64,000 nt of DNA from Hyphomonas sp. (GTDB taxonomy: Bacteria; Pseudomonadota; Alphaproteobacteria; Caulobacterales; Hyphomonadaceae), in the NCBI RefSeq assembly GCF_017792385.1, contig NZ_CP051230.1, positions 1,612,001 to 1,676,000 of the forward strand, given 5' to 3'. Shown here in pieces: positions 36,205 to 44,015 of the stretch. The stretch's first letter is position 1. Each line of letters begins with the position of its first letter. The notes beneath the pieces were generated by a model, which worked only from the letters and a program-made list of their open reading frames with translations, was not told the DNA's origin and ran no database searches. The position numbers and the translations under genes are program-made.

Positions 36205-37563
36205 ATGCAGATCAAGGGTCTCAGATGGTGGGTCGTCAGCCTCGTCGCGCTTGCAACGGTCATCAATTATATCGACCGACAGACGCTAAGCGTTCTGTGG
36301 CCGGACATTTCCGCTGAACTCTACCCGGACAAGTCGGCCGCGCAGGTCGACCAGATCTACGGCTTCATCTCCGTCGTCTTCATCTTCTCCTATGCTTTCG
36401 GACAAGCCATCTTCGGCAAGATTTTTGACTGGATCGGCACCCGTATCGGCTTTGCGCTGTCAATTGGCGTCTGGTCCGTCGCCACGATCCTGCATGCCTT
36501 TGCACGCGGTGTTGTTTCCTTCAGCCTGTTCCGTTCGATCCTTGGGATCGCCGAAGCCGGTAACTGGCCGGGCGCCGCCAAGGCCAATGCCGAGTGGTTC
36601 CCGACCAGGGAGCGTGCCTTCGCGCAGGGTATCTTCAATTCTGGTGCGGCTATCGGCGGACTGGTCTCGATCCCGATTATCGGCTTTCTTTCCATCCACT
36701 TCAGCTGGCACATGATCTTCATCCTTGTCGGCCTGCTCGGTTTTCTGTGGCTGGTGCCGTGGTGGGTGCTGGTAAAATCCCCACCAAAAACCCACCAGTG
36801 GCTGAGTGAGAGCGAGCGGACCTACATCCTCTCCGGTCAGCTCAACCAGGATATCGACCGCGACGGTGAACCCGATGACGGCTATGCGCCGGGCACGACA
36901 GAGATACTGAGCCGTAAGCAGAGCTGGGGCGTCATCATCGCGTCGGCAGCGATCGATCCGATCTGGTGGCTCTTCATTGTCTGGATTCCGCTTTACCTGA
37001 ACCGTGTCTACGACATGGAGGTCAAGGAGCTCGCTCTCTATGCCTGGGTACCATATTTCGGCGCGATGCTCGGGGCCTGGTTTGGCGGACTTCTGGCGCA
37101 GAACCGTATGAAGGCGGGCTGGTCGGTCAATGCCACACGCAAGATGGTGATCTCGCTGGGCTGCCTCATCATGTTGCCCGCCCTGTTATTGCTGGCAGAC
37201 CCGTCCCTGATCGCAACCGTTCTTGGCATGCCGGACCCGGCAACAACGACGCTGGCCACAATTGCCGTCATTGTCATGGCCATCATCCTGTTCGGCTTTC
37301 AGACCGCAATCGGCAATGTGCAGACCCTGCCGAGCGACTTCTATAGCGGGAAGTCCGTTGGAACACTCGCAGGCTTTGCCGGCATGGCGGCCAAACTCGG
37401 CGCCGCGGGGCTCACCTTTCTCGTCCCGGTGATCACACAGGGCGACAATTACGCCCCGGTCTTTGTTATCGGCGCCGGTCTCGCCCTGCTTGCGCTCTTT
37501 TCGGTCTGGGTCCTTTGCGGACGGATCGAACCGCTCAGCCCCCGCAGCGCCCAAGCCAAGTAA
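36205..37563 (+). CDS. MFS transporter of the anion:cation symporter type (hexuronate/DEH uptake)
   Basis: A 452-residue major-facilitator protein with about 12 transmembrane helices. The N-terminus has INYIDRQTLSVLWPDIS and the conserved TM2-3 loop GKIFDWIGTRIGF. RSILGIAEAGNWPGAAKANAEWFP is characteristic of ExuT-like hexuronate transporters. It likely imports unsaturated uronate or DEH across the inner membrane by proton symport. It starts directly after the kdgF stop and uses AGGGCT within kdgF as its ribosome-binding site. An SSS-type symporter at the locus end is broken, so this MFS protein is probably the working inner-membrane importer. Confidence 0.9.
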   Translation: MQIKGLRWWVVSLVALATVINYIDRQTLSVLWPDISAELYPDKSAAQVDQIYGFISVVFIFSYAFGQAIFGKIFDWIGTRIGFALSIGVWSVATILHAFARGVVSFSLFRSILGIAEAGNWPGAAKANAEWFPTRERAFAQGIFNSGAAIGGLVSIPIIGFLSIHFSWHMIFILVGLLGFLWLVPWWVLVKSPPKTHQWLSESERTYILSGQLNQDIDRDGEPDDGYAPGTTEILSRKQSWGVIIASAAIDPIWWLFIVWIPLYLNRVYDMEVKELALYAWVPYFGAMLGAWFGGLLAQNRMKAGWSVNATRKMVISLGCLIMLPALLLLADPSLIATVLGMPDPATTTLATIAVIVMAIILFGFQTAIGNVQTLPSDFYSGKSVGTLAGFAGMAAKLGAAGLTFLVPVITQGDNYAPVFVIGAGLALLALFSVWVLCGRIEPLSPRSAQAK

Positions 37564-37590
37564 CGAACACGGAACTTACGAAACGGAGTC

Positions 37591-38478
37591 ATGCACATGT
37601 CAAAACCAGTGATTGGTTTTATCGGTCTCGGACTGATGGGCGGCAATATGGTCGAGAACCTGCAAAAGCGGGGGTTCGAAGTCGTCGTGATGGACATCAA
37701 CAAGGATGCCGTTCGTACGGTCCTCGCACGGGGAAACGCCACGGAAGCCGCCACACCGAAAGAACTCGCTGCGAAAAGCGATATTGTCGAACTTTGCGTC
37801 ACCACATCGGACGTTGTTGAAAAGCTTGTCTACGGCGAGAACGGCATTCTCGAAGGCATCAGGGAAGGCTCCGTCCTGATCGATTTCGGAACGTCGATTC
37901 CAGCCTCCACCCGCAAGATCGGGGCAGACCTCGCCCGCAAGGGCGTGGGCATGATTGACGCGCCCCTCGGGCGCACCCCGGCGCATGCTAAAGACGGGCT
38001 GCTCAACATCATGGCTGGGGGCGACAGGGCCGTTTTTGACAAGTACGAACACGTGCTCAGGGAACAGGGCGAAAACGTCTTCTATCTTGGCCAGCTCGGG
38101 GCCGGTCACACAGTCAAGCTGATCAACAATTTCATGGGCATGACCACGGTCTGTACCATGTCACAGGCTTTCGCCGCCGCAGAACTTGCAGGGCTCGATC
38201 GCGGCCAGCTCTATGACATCATGTCCGCAGGCCCGTCGAACTCGCCCTTCATGAAATTCTGCAAGAACTACGCAGTTGATGGCGTCAGCGATCTCGGCTT
38301 CTCGATCAATAATGCATACAAGGACCTTCGATACTTCAACCAGATGGTCTCTGATCTTGGTTCGCGGTCAGTCATCGCGGAAGGCACCTCGCAGAACCTC
38401 CAGGCAGCCGTGGAAGCCGGCATGGGCGAGGGCAACGTCCCTGAAATCTTCGACTATTTCGTCGACCTGAAGAAGTAG
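37591..38478 (+). CDS. 3-hydroxyisobutyrate-dehydrogenase-family oxidoreductase, likely DEH reductase
   Basis: A 295-residue NAD(P)-dependent dehydrogenase with the N-terminal Rossmann motif GFIGLGLMGGNM (residues about 6-17) and the family catalytic region GAGHTVKLINNFMG (Lys at about residue 174). In alginate loci, members of this superfamily can reduce DEH to 2-keto-3-deoxygluconate, as described for Vibrio. Its position between the transporter and KDG kinase supports that role, though 2-hydroxy-3-oxopropionate reductase activity is possible. ATG 37591 is taken because ACGGAG lies 5 nt upstream; ATG 37597 is an alternative. Confidence 0.87.
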   Translation: MHMSKPVIGFIGLGLMGGNMVENLQKRGFEVVVMDINKDAVRTVLARGNATEAATPKELAAKSDIVELCVTTSDVVEKLVYGENGILEGIREGSVLIDFGTSIPASTRKIGADLARKGVGMIDAPLGRTPAHAKDGLLNIMAGGDRAVFDKYEHVLREQGENVFYLGQLGAGHTVKLINNFMGMTTVCTMSQAFAAAELAGLDRGQLYDIMSAGPSNSPFMKFCKNYAVDGVSDLGFSINNAYKDLRYFNQMVSDLGSRSVIAEGTSQNLQAAVEAGMGEGNVPEIFDYFVDLKK

Positions 38479-38513
38479 GCTGCAATCTTGGCTGTCCCGA
38501 AAGGTCGACCCTG

Positions 38514-39533
38514 ATGGCGAGAACAGTCGTCACGCTTGGTGAACTCATGATGCGCCTGAAGCCGCCCGGTAAATTGCGGCTGCGTCAGGCGCAGGGCTTC
38601 GAGATTTGTCATGGCGGCGCGGAAGCAAATGTTGCGGTCTCGCTGGCGCACTTGGGGGTGCATTCGCGCTTCGTTACGACGCTGCCCGAAGGTGAGCTGG
38701 GCACCCAGGCCTTGCGGTTCCTGAGAACTCACGGGGTCGATACTGCCAGCATACAGCGGCGGCCGGGCCGGCTCGGGCTGTACTTCATGGAGGAAGGGGC
38801 GGACTACCGGTCCGGCTGTGTCATCTATGATCGCGCCGGTAGCGTGTTTGCAGGCATGGCCGCGGAGGACATCGACTGGGATGAAGCCTTCGAGAATGCC
38901 GACTGGTTTCACATGAGCGGCATCACGCCCGCCCTCTGTAATGGCACCAGGATACTGGCTGAAACAGCCATCAATGAGGCGCGCAGGCGCGGCATCCGCA
39001 TCTCCATCGACCTTAACCACCGCGAACGCCTCTGGTCTTACGGAATCGGGGCGTGTGATGTCATGCCAGCCATCATTGCCAGGGCCGATACCCTGATCGC
39101 GGGCCGGGGGGACTGCCTTGCCTGTCTTGATATGGACGGGAAGGGCGAGAACGGGTCGCCCGAATGGGCCGCATCGCTCTCGCAGAAGGTGCTCGCCGCC
39201 TACCCTAACCTTGAGCGTTTCGCGCTGACGATACGTGCTTCGGCTTCCGCAGACGAACATGACTGGCAAGCCTTTCTGGACACGAGAGAAACACAGGTCT
39301 TTTCGAAATTATATACGATGAAGCACGTCGTTGACCGGGTCGGCACGGGTGACGCCTTCTGCGCTGGCCTGATCTATGCCCTGCTGGAGAGACAGCCCCC
39401 GCAGGACGCCGTCAATTTCGGCGCGGCTGCCAACTGCCTCAAGCACTCGATTGCTGGCGATGTAAACGAGGTCATGGTTGGCGAAGTTACCCGCCTGGCA
39501 GGCACAACAGCGTTTGGACGCTTGCGCCGCTAG
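38514..39533 (+). CDS. kdgK: 2-keto-3-deoxygluconate kinase (PfkB family)
   Basis: A 339-residue PfkB-family sugar kinase starting RTVVTLGELMMRLKPPG. It has the substrate-binding GGAEANVAVSLAHLG and the C-terminal DRVGTGDAFCAGLIYALL signature with the catalytic Asp. It most likely phosphorylates KDG to KDPG, the step after DEH reduction. KDPG aldolase (eda) is not in the window and is presumably elsewhere in the genome as part of the Entner-Doudoroff route. It lies 35 nt after the dehydrogenase gene, so it is part of the same operon. Confidence 0.9.
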   Translation: MARTVVTLGELMMRLKPPGKLRLRQAQGFEICHGGAEANVAVSLAHLGVHSRFVTTLPEGELGTQALRFLRTHGVDTASIQRRPGRLGLYFMEEGADYRSGCVIYDRAGSVFAGMAAEDIDWDEAFENADWFHMSGITPALCNGTRILAETAINEARRRGIRISIDLNHRERLWSYGIGACDVMPAIIARADTLIAGRGDCLACLDMDGKGENGSPEWAASLSQKVLAAYPNLERFALTIRASASADEHDWQAFLDTRETQVFSKLYTMKHVVDRVGTGDAFCAGLIYALLERQPPQDAVNFGAAANCLKHSIAGDVNEVMVGEVTRLAGTTAFGRLRR

Positions 39534-39855
39534 GCTCGACATCGGCCAAAGTGGCGCCTTCAGGCCAGTGCAAACTCGTCTCGGCTTTCGCTCAATCGGT
39601 TCTTTATGTAACAGCTATTGATAGCCGACATCACAGGCGCTGATGGTGAAATTTGCATAACGCAGAAGTGTCAGCGCAAATGCGAAGCTGCCCGGACTGG
39701 CTACAGCTTCATTGCCTCCAGCGTTTGACCCCGGCGCTTGAATATGCGTGTCGGCGATACTTCCGCAGCCGCTTCATATCAGATCTCGCTCGGCGTCCTG
39801 CCTGTGGCTCGCTTCACGAACCTTTGAAAGGGGGATGTCGGGGAGGCAACCGACA
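39534..39855. other. Intergenic stretch before the broken symporter
   Basis: No gene is supported in these 322 bases. Short frames here do not resemble known proteins. GGGGAGG just before ATG 39856 is the old ribosome-binding site of the symporter remnant. Confidence 0.4.
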
Positions 39856-40318
39856 ATGGTCTGGACGCTGGGTTCGTTCCTGTTTTTCACAGTGCTCGTT
39901 GCGGTGGTGGTCTACGCCATGGTGCGCAAAGACCCGCAATCCAGTCTGGACGACTACTTTCTGGGGGGGGGGGCCTGACGGCATGGGGTATTGCTGGCTC
40001 GCTCATCCTCACAAATCTCTCTACCGAGCATTTGATCGGGCTGAGCGCAGACGCCTTCAGTCACACCGTTGCCGTCATGGGGGTAACTACCACCGCACTG
40101 GCCCTGGTACTGACAGCGCTCTCTTCCTGCCACGATATCTTAATCGAGGGCTGACCACGATCATCATGGTTCTGATCAATCTATTTGCGCCTACCAAGCA
40201 GATTTACGTGGCCAGGGAAAGCCACAAGGTCCAGATGAAGCCCTGGCGCTGGGGACCCGCTCACGCCATTGCAATAAAGCTGGTGTCGCTCGCGGTTTGC
40301 GTTCTTCCTGCGCAGTAA
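39856..40318 (+). pseudogene. Remnant of a sodium:solute (SSS) symporter
   Basis: The N-terminal 40 residues (TLGSFLFFTVLVAVVVYAMV, then SSLDDYFLGGG) are a normal SSS start but hit a TGA after a run of 11 G (39963-39973). One extra or two fewer G restores LTAWGIAGSLILTNLSTEHLIGLSADAF. A second frame change near 40122 gives FLPRYLNRGLTTI, then jumps to MVLINLFAPTKQIYV and PWRWGPAHAIAI, which resembles the C-terminus of these transporters. The whole is about 155 codons against the usual 500 or more, so most of the middle is deleted. It probably once carried alginate-derived uronates, as SSS proteins do in other alginate loci. Confidence 0.82.
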
Positions 40319-40915
40319 GGGAAGGCTAATCGGCTACCGAATGGCTGTCCACCGCACGGGGAAACTGATATTGGCTCGTAACAAGCGAACACCCGGACCT
40401 CAGGCGTCCGGCACGCCAAGACGCGATCCTGTCTGTCAGAAGATCGGTGACCGGAAATATCCGATATCGCTAACGTCGAGCGCAGACTTGCCACAGTTCC
40501 GAAAGTGCGCTGACTCATTGTGACCGCGAACAGTCGTTCCAGTCGCGTCGATATTTGACTGGACGCAAACGGCCAATAAAACAAAGGATTACAGCTGCAC
40601 ATGTGCAATTCTGCTCAAGGTCTCTTGAAAAATATGAAGTTAAATCAGTGTGCTAGTAAATTTTCATTTTGCACACGACATCAATGAATCTGAAAAGCCA
40701 AAGAAAATAAATTGAATAAAAACAGTGTATTAAATCGCCGATTTTCTACGGCGCCCATGATGGAGCGGTTTGAAACATAATTGAATACAAAGACTTACAG
40801 GCCTTCGTGTGCGCTCCGTGTGCAGTGAAAGTTCAATATTCTACGTCGGGAAATTAGGACCGGACGACCGAACTTCGTGTTGGATGTCGTGCTTGTCGCA
40901 GGACTGGCGAGTTGT
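40319..40915. other. Gene-poor junction between the alginate locus and the metal island
   Basis: About 600 bases without a supported gene. The stretch 40610-40740 is strikingly A/T-rich compared with both sides. The right copy of the long direct repeat follows at 40751-40825. The junction has the look of an insertion boundary. Frames here do not match known protein families. Confidence 0.5.
40751..40825. repeat. Right copy of 75-bp direct repeat flanking the alginate locus
   Basis: The copy is in the same orientation as 28088-28162, 67/75 identical without gaps. The 26-base block 40800-40825 is identical to 28137-28162, and the preceding 13 bases (40786-40798) equal 28123-28135. It lies exactly between the end of the alginate locus and the first gene of the metal-resistance island. 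It could therefore be the right end of one inserted unit and the left end of the next. Confidence 0.85.
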
Positions 40916-41272
40916 CTAATTGCCGAGATTTACACCAAGCTTCGGCGCGACGAATGCCATCAGGAAGTAGAGTGCGATCGTGAGGCCGGAGCCGAGCGCC
41001 AAGGCGCCGTAGAATGGTACGCCTTTTCCGAGCAGCCATGGGATGACGAGGAACATCGGCAGGCTTGGCAAGACGTACCAGAAGGTGGCGGCGGAGTGTT
41101 CAGAGAGGCGCGCGGTATCTTTCGTGTCGCGCCAGAGCCAGACCATGCCAAGGACAGAAACGAGCGGCAGAGATGCCACCAGGGCGGCAAAGCCAGGGCT
41201 GCGCTTTCCGATCTCGGAGATCGCTACGATGATGGCCGCTGAAATCACGGCCTTGATGAGCAGGTAGAGCAT
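40916..41272 (-). CDS. DUF3147-family small membrane protein
   Basis: A 118-residue protein with about four transmembrane helices (LLIKAVISAAIIVAIS, FAALVASLPLVSVLGMVWLW, FWYVLPSLPMFLVIPWLL, ALALGSGLTIALYFLMAFV). The RSPGFAALVASLPLVS segment is typical of DUF3147 proteins. These are frequent near metal-efflux operons, but their function is unknown. It is divergent from the blaI-like gene, with a 124-bp region between them that holds a hairpin-like repeat. It may share regulation with the efflux genes. Confidence 0.8.
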   Translation of the reverse strand: MLYLLIKAVISAAIIVAISEIGKRSPGFAALVASLPLVSVLGMVWLWRDTKDTARLSEHSAATFWYVLPSLPMFLVIPWLLGKGVPFYGALALGSGLTIALYFLMAFVAPKLGVNLGN

Positions 41273-41332
41273 GGCGCGTCCTCATGAATTGAGCAGGGCT
41301 GATCGGAGTTTCCAACTGATCGCAAATGAAAG

Positions 41333-41359
41333 ACCGATTGTTAATCGGTTTTTTATCGG
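41333..41359. promoter_or_regulatory. Inverted repeat in the blaI-like promoter, candidate repressor operator
   Basis: ACCGATT (41333-41339) pairs with AATCGGT (41343-41349) around GTT and is followed by five T and ATCGG. A related element, AAATCGGCTTTTTAT (42817-42831), occurs at the start of the tolC-like gene. The shared AATCGG-N-TTTTTAT core suggests a binding site of the BlaI-like repressor. The first site might also act as a short terminator. Confidence 0.45.
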
Positions 41360-41396
41360 CTAGCACTAGGTCTGCAGATGAAACCGGAGAGTTTGC

Positions 41397-41792
41397 GTGC
41401 CGACGCCTTTGAAGCTTGGGGATCTGGAAGTCGCGACGCTTGAGGCCATCTGGTCTCGCGGCGAAACCGATGCGCGTGCGCTTCATCATCAGATTGGCGA
41501 GGCGCGCGGTATTTCGCTTTCCACGGTGCAGTCGACACTGGAGCGGCTACATCGCAAGGGGCTTCTTTTGCGCGGCAAGGTTTCCCATGCTTACGTCTAT
41601 TCGCCTGCGGAGACACGCGAAGCTGTGATGGCGCGGCTGGTCGATGAGGCGCTTGGACGTTTTCGAGCCAAGAGTAATGATGGCCTGCTCGCCGCTTTTG
41701 CGGGCATTACGGCAACCGCAAGCGCAGAAACGCTGGAAGCCCTTGAGCAACTTGTCCGCGATGCGCGACAGGCGAAGGACAAGACGGCATGA
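41397..41792 (+). CDS. BlaI/MecI/CopY-family repressor
   Basis: A 131-residue winged-helix repressor. The DNA-binding half carries LGDLEVATLEAIWSRGE and STVQSTLERLHRKGLLLRGK, the pattern of the BlaI/MecI family. The C-terminal half mediates dimerisation. The start is GTG 41397, with GGAGAG upstream and no ATG available. The gene overlaps the M56 sensor peptidase by ATGA, so the two form the usual repressor-sensor pair. The pair precedes a metal-efflux set, not a beta-lactamase, so it probably controls efflux. In known pairs the sensor causes cleavage of the repressor. Confidence 0.9.
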   Translation: MPTPLKLGDLEVATLEAIWSRGETDARALHHQIGEARGISLSTVQSTLERLHRKGLLLRGKVSHAYVYSPAETREAVMARLVDEALGRFRAKSNDGLLAAFAGITATASAETLEALEQLVRDARQAKDKTA

Positions 41793-42766
41793 TCGCGCTC
41801 GCCGACTTCTGGATCGCCGTCTTGTGCGGGATCATTATCGCACTGGCGGCCAGCCTGCTTCTGGCTTTGGCCGCACCGTTGCTGGTGCGCCTGCTTCGCT
41901 GGTTCTCGCCGGGCGTGAGAGCAACAGTCCTTTTAGGCTTGTTGGCAGTGCCGATCTTCTCGGGGATTGTTATTGCTGTGCTGGTCGCTTTCTCGACGCA
42001 CGCTCTGCCGTTCGATCTGGTCAGTCATCATTGTCATACCGATAGCGCGGCCTGCGTCTCGCATGCACGCGCCGAAGAAACCTTGCTCCTCACAGCCCTT
42101 GGCGGGGGCAGTCTTGGCGCGATCCTCGTTTGGCTCGGCCTGTCGCTGTTCGATCTCGTCAGTCGCTCAAGTCAGAGCCAGCGCCTTTTGCGCCTTGCCT
42201 CGAAACCGGCCTCCGATGGTACGCGTGTTCTTCAGACTCGTAAGCCGGTCGCCGTTTCGGCAGGCCTGCTGCGATCCGAAACCTATGTCAGCGATGGCCT
42301 TGTGAGGGCGTTGGAGGCTGAGCAGATTGCCGTCGTCAAGGCCCACGAAAGTGCTCATGCCGAGCGCCGCGACGGTCTGGTGCGGCTGCTGGCAAACCTT
42401 CTTAGCGTCGGCCATCTGCCGTGGCCGCAAAGCCTGTTCCTGCGTGAGCTGGAGCTGGCTCAGGAGCAAGCCTGCGATGCGACTGCAGCAAAGACGCATG
42501 GGGCGATCCGCACAGCTGAAACGCTGCTGGCCGTCGAGCGTCTGAAGCAGGTTTTTGGGCGCGAGACTCCGGAGGCGTGCAGGGCGTTCGGCGCTGCAGA
42601 TATCGAATTGCGGGCGAGGGCCTTGCTCGCACCGCACTTTCTGAAGCCAAGGCTAAGCGCAACCGGCTTCGCACTGACCGTTGTTGTGTCTGCGCTTTCG
42701 CTCTTCATCATTTCAGAGCCGATCCATCACGAGCTCGAATCCCTGTTTCTTTCTCACAATCACTGA
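41789..42766 (+). CDS. BlaR1-like M56 membrane metalloprotease sensor without penicillin-binding domain
   Basis: A 325-residue M56 peptidase. It has several transmembrane helices and the zinc motif HESAH (186-190), with ELAQEQACDATAAKTHG as the downstream Glu-containing segment. It lacks the extracellular penicillin-binding domain of true BlaR1. The loop between the second and third helices (about residues 71-95) is rich in His and Cys (SHHCHTDSAACVSH). That loop could bind a metal directly and is a candidate sensor site; this is inference. Gene order blaI-blaR1-tolC-adaptor-RND suggests the signal is a toxic metal ion. It ends 6 nt before the tolC-like gene. Confidence 0.87.
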   Translation: MIALADFWIAVLCGIIIALAASLLLALAAPLLVRLLRWFSPGVRATVLLGLLAVPIFSGIVIAVLVAFSTHALPFDLVSHHCHTDSAACVSHARAEETLLLTALGGGSLGAILVWLGLSLFDLVSRSSQSQRLLRLASKPASDGTRVLQTRKPVAVSAGLLRSETYVSDGLVRALEAEQIAVVKAHESAHAERRDGLVRLLANLLSVGHLPWPQSLFLRELELAQEQACDATAAKTHGAIRTAETLLAVERLKQVFGRETPEACRAFGAADIELRARALLAPHFLKPRLSATGFALTVVVSALSLFIISEPIHHELESLFLSHNH

Positions 42767-42772
42767 CGGCCC

Positions 42773-44015
42773 ATGACCGAATTCAAATCTCTTCTTGCGA
42801 CCAAAAAACCGACCCTAAATCGGCTTTTTATATTTCCCTTAGTCTTTCTTCTGGGATTGCCCGCTGCGGCACAGACGCTTTCGGCAGATGAGGCTGCGCG
42901 CCTTGCAACAGAGCGGCCCGAGGCGGCACAGTTATTGGAGGCACCAATTGAGCGGGCTGAGGGCAATTTGCAGACGGCTCGCACGCTTCCGAATCCGGTG
43001 GCGAGCGCGCGAGGGGGCTGATGGTTTTGGTGGCGACGGCGCCGAGACAATTCTGACGCTTGAGCAAACCTTCGATTTCTCAGGCCGTCGTTCGCTCAAC
43101 CAGCGCGGTGCTGAAGCCGATATCAGGGCAGCCCGCTTCAATTCGCTGGCAGAAACCGCGATGCTGGGCGTGGAGGCCAGGCGGCGTTATTTCGACTTGC
43201 TCGCCGCGCGTGAGCAGCTGGCGGTCGCCCAGCGGTATGGGCAGGAAGTTGATGAGCTTCTGGCCCAGACGACACGCCGCGAGCAGGCTGGCGACGCTGC
43301 CCGTTATGACGTGGAGCGTGTCCGCCAGGAAGCGCTGGCTGCCGGTATTGCGCTGACAGAAGCCGAGACTGATACGTACTCGGCAGAGCAATATCTGGCC
43401 GCGCTGATCGGAAGCGAACCACTTTCAGGCAGTGTTATCCTCACAGATGACCTTCTGCCGGCAGACCTGCCGCAGGCAAACTTTGACGCGGTCCGTTCGC
43501 CAGTGATCGACGCGCTGGAAGCCCAAGCCGAAAGTGCCAGGTGGCGTAGGCAGTCGGCCTCCAAGTACGTCCCGGACGTAACCGTGGGTGCTGGCGTGCG
43601 CCAGACTGAAGGGCTTTCGGATTCAACAGGCATATTGTTCAGCTTGAGCGTGCCGCTTCCGCTGTTTGACCGGAACCAGGGCGATTACCGCGCCCGCACC
43701 GCTGATGTGAGTGAAGCCGAAGCACGCTTGCGTCTGACAGAGATGCGCCTCGCTTCAGAAGTGGCATCCCTTCGCAACCGGCTGGAAACGCTGACAGAAG
43801 CTGCAACGCGCTATGAAGCGGGCGCTCTGTCATCGGCGACGGAGCTGCGCGAGATCGCGCTCGCTTCGTTCAATGGCGGTGAAATAGCCGTTTTCGAAGT
43901 CATCGATGCCCTGCAATCAGCTCGAGAGGCCGAACTTCGAACCATCGCCCTGAAACACAATGCCCGCAAGGCCGCTCTCGACCTTGCCGAACTTCTCCCG
44001 GAGACTGACCAATGA
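42773..44015 (+). pseudogene. TolC-family outer-membrane factor (CzcC/CusC-like), frameshifted
   Basis: The first 82 codons (42773-43021) carry a signal peptide (FIFPLVFLLGLPAAAQ) and the start of an outer-membrane efflux protein, ending at a TGA just after TLPNPV. The rest continues in the +1 frame from about 43010 to 44015 (EGADGFGGDGAETILTLEQTFDFSGRRSLN onward), with the coiled-coil alpha-helical barrel. One indel near 43000-43018, next to a G5 run, would restore about 413 residues. It may be a true mutation or a sequencing error; the other genes of the operon are intact, which makes an error plausible. Its stop overlaps the adaptor start. Confidence 0.8.
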
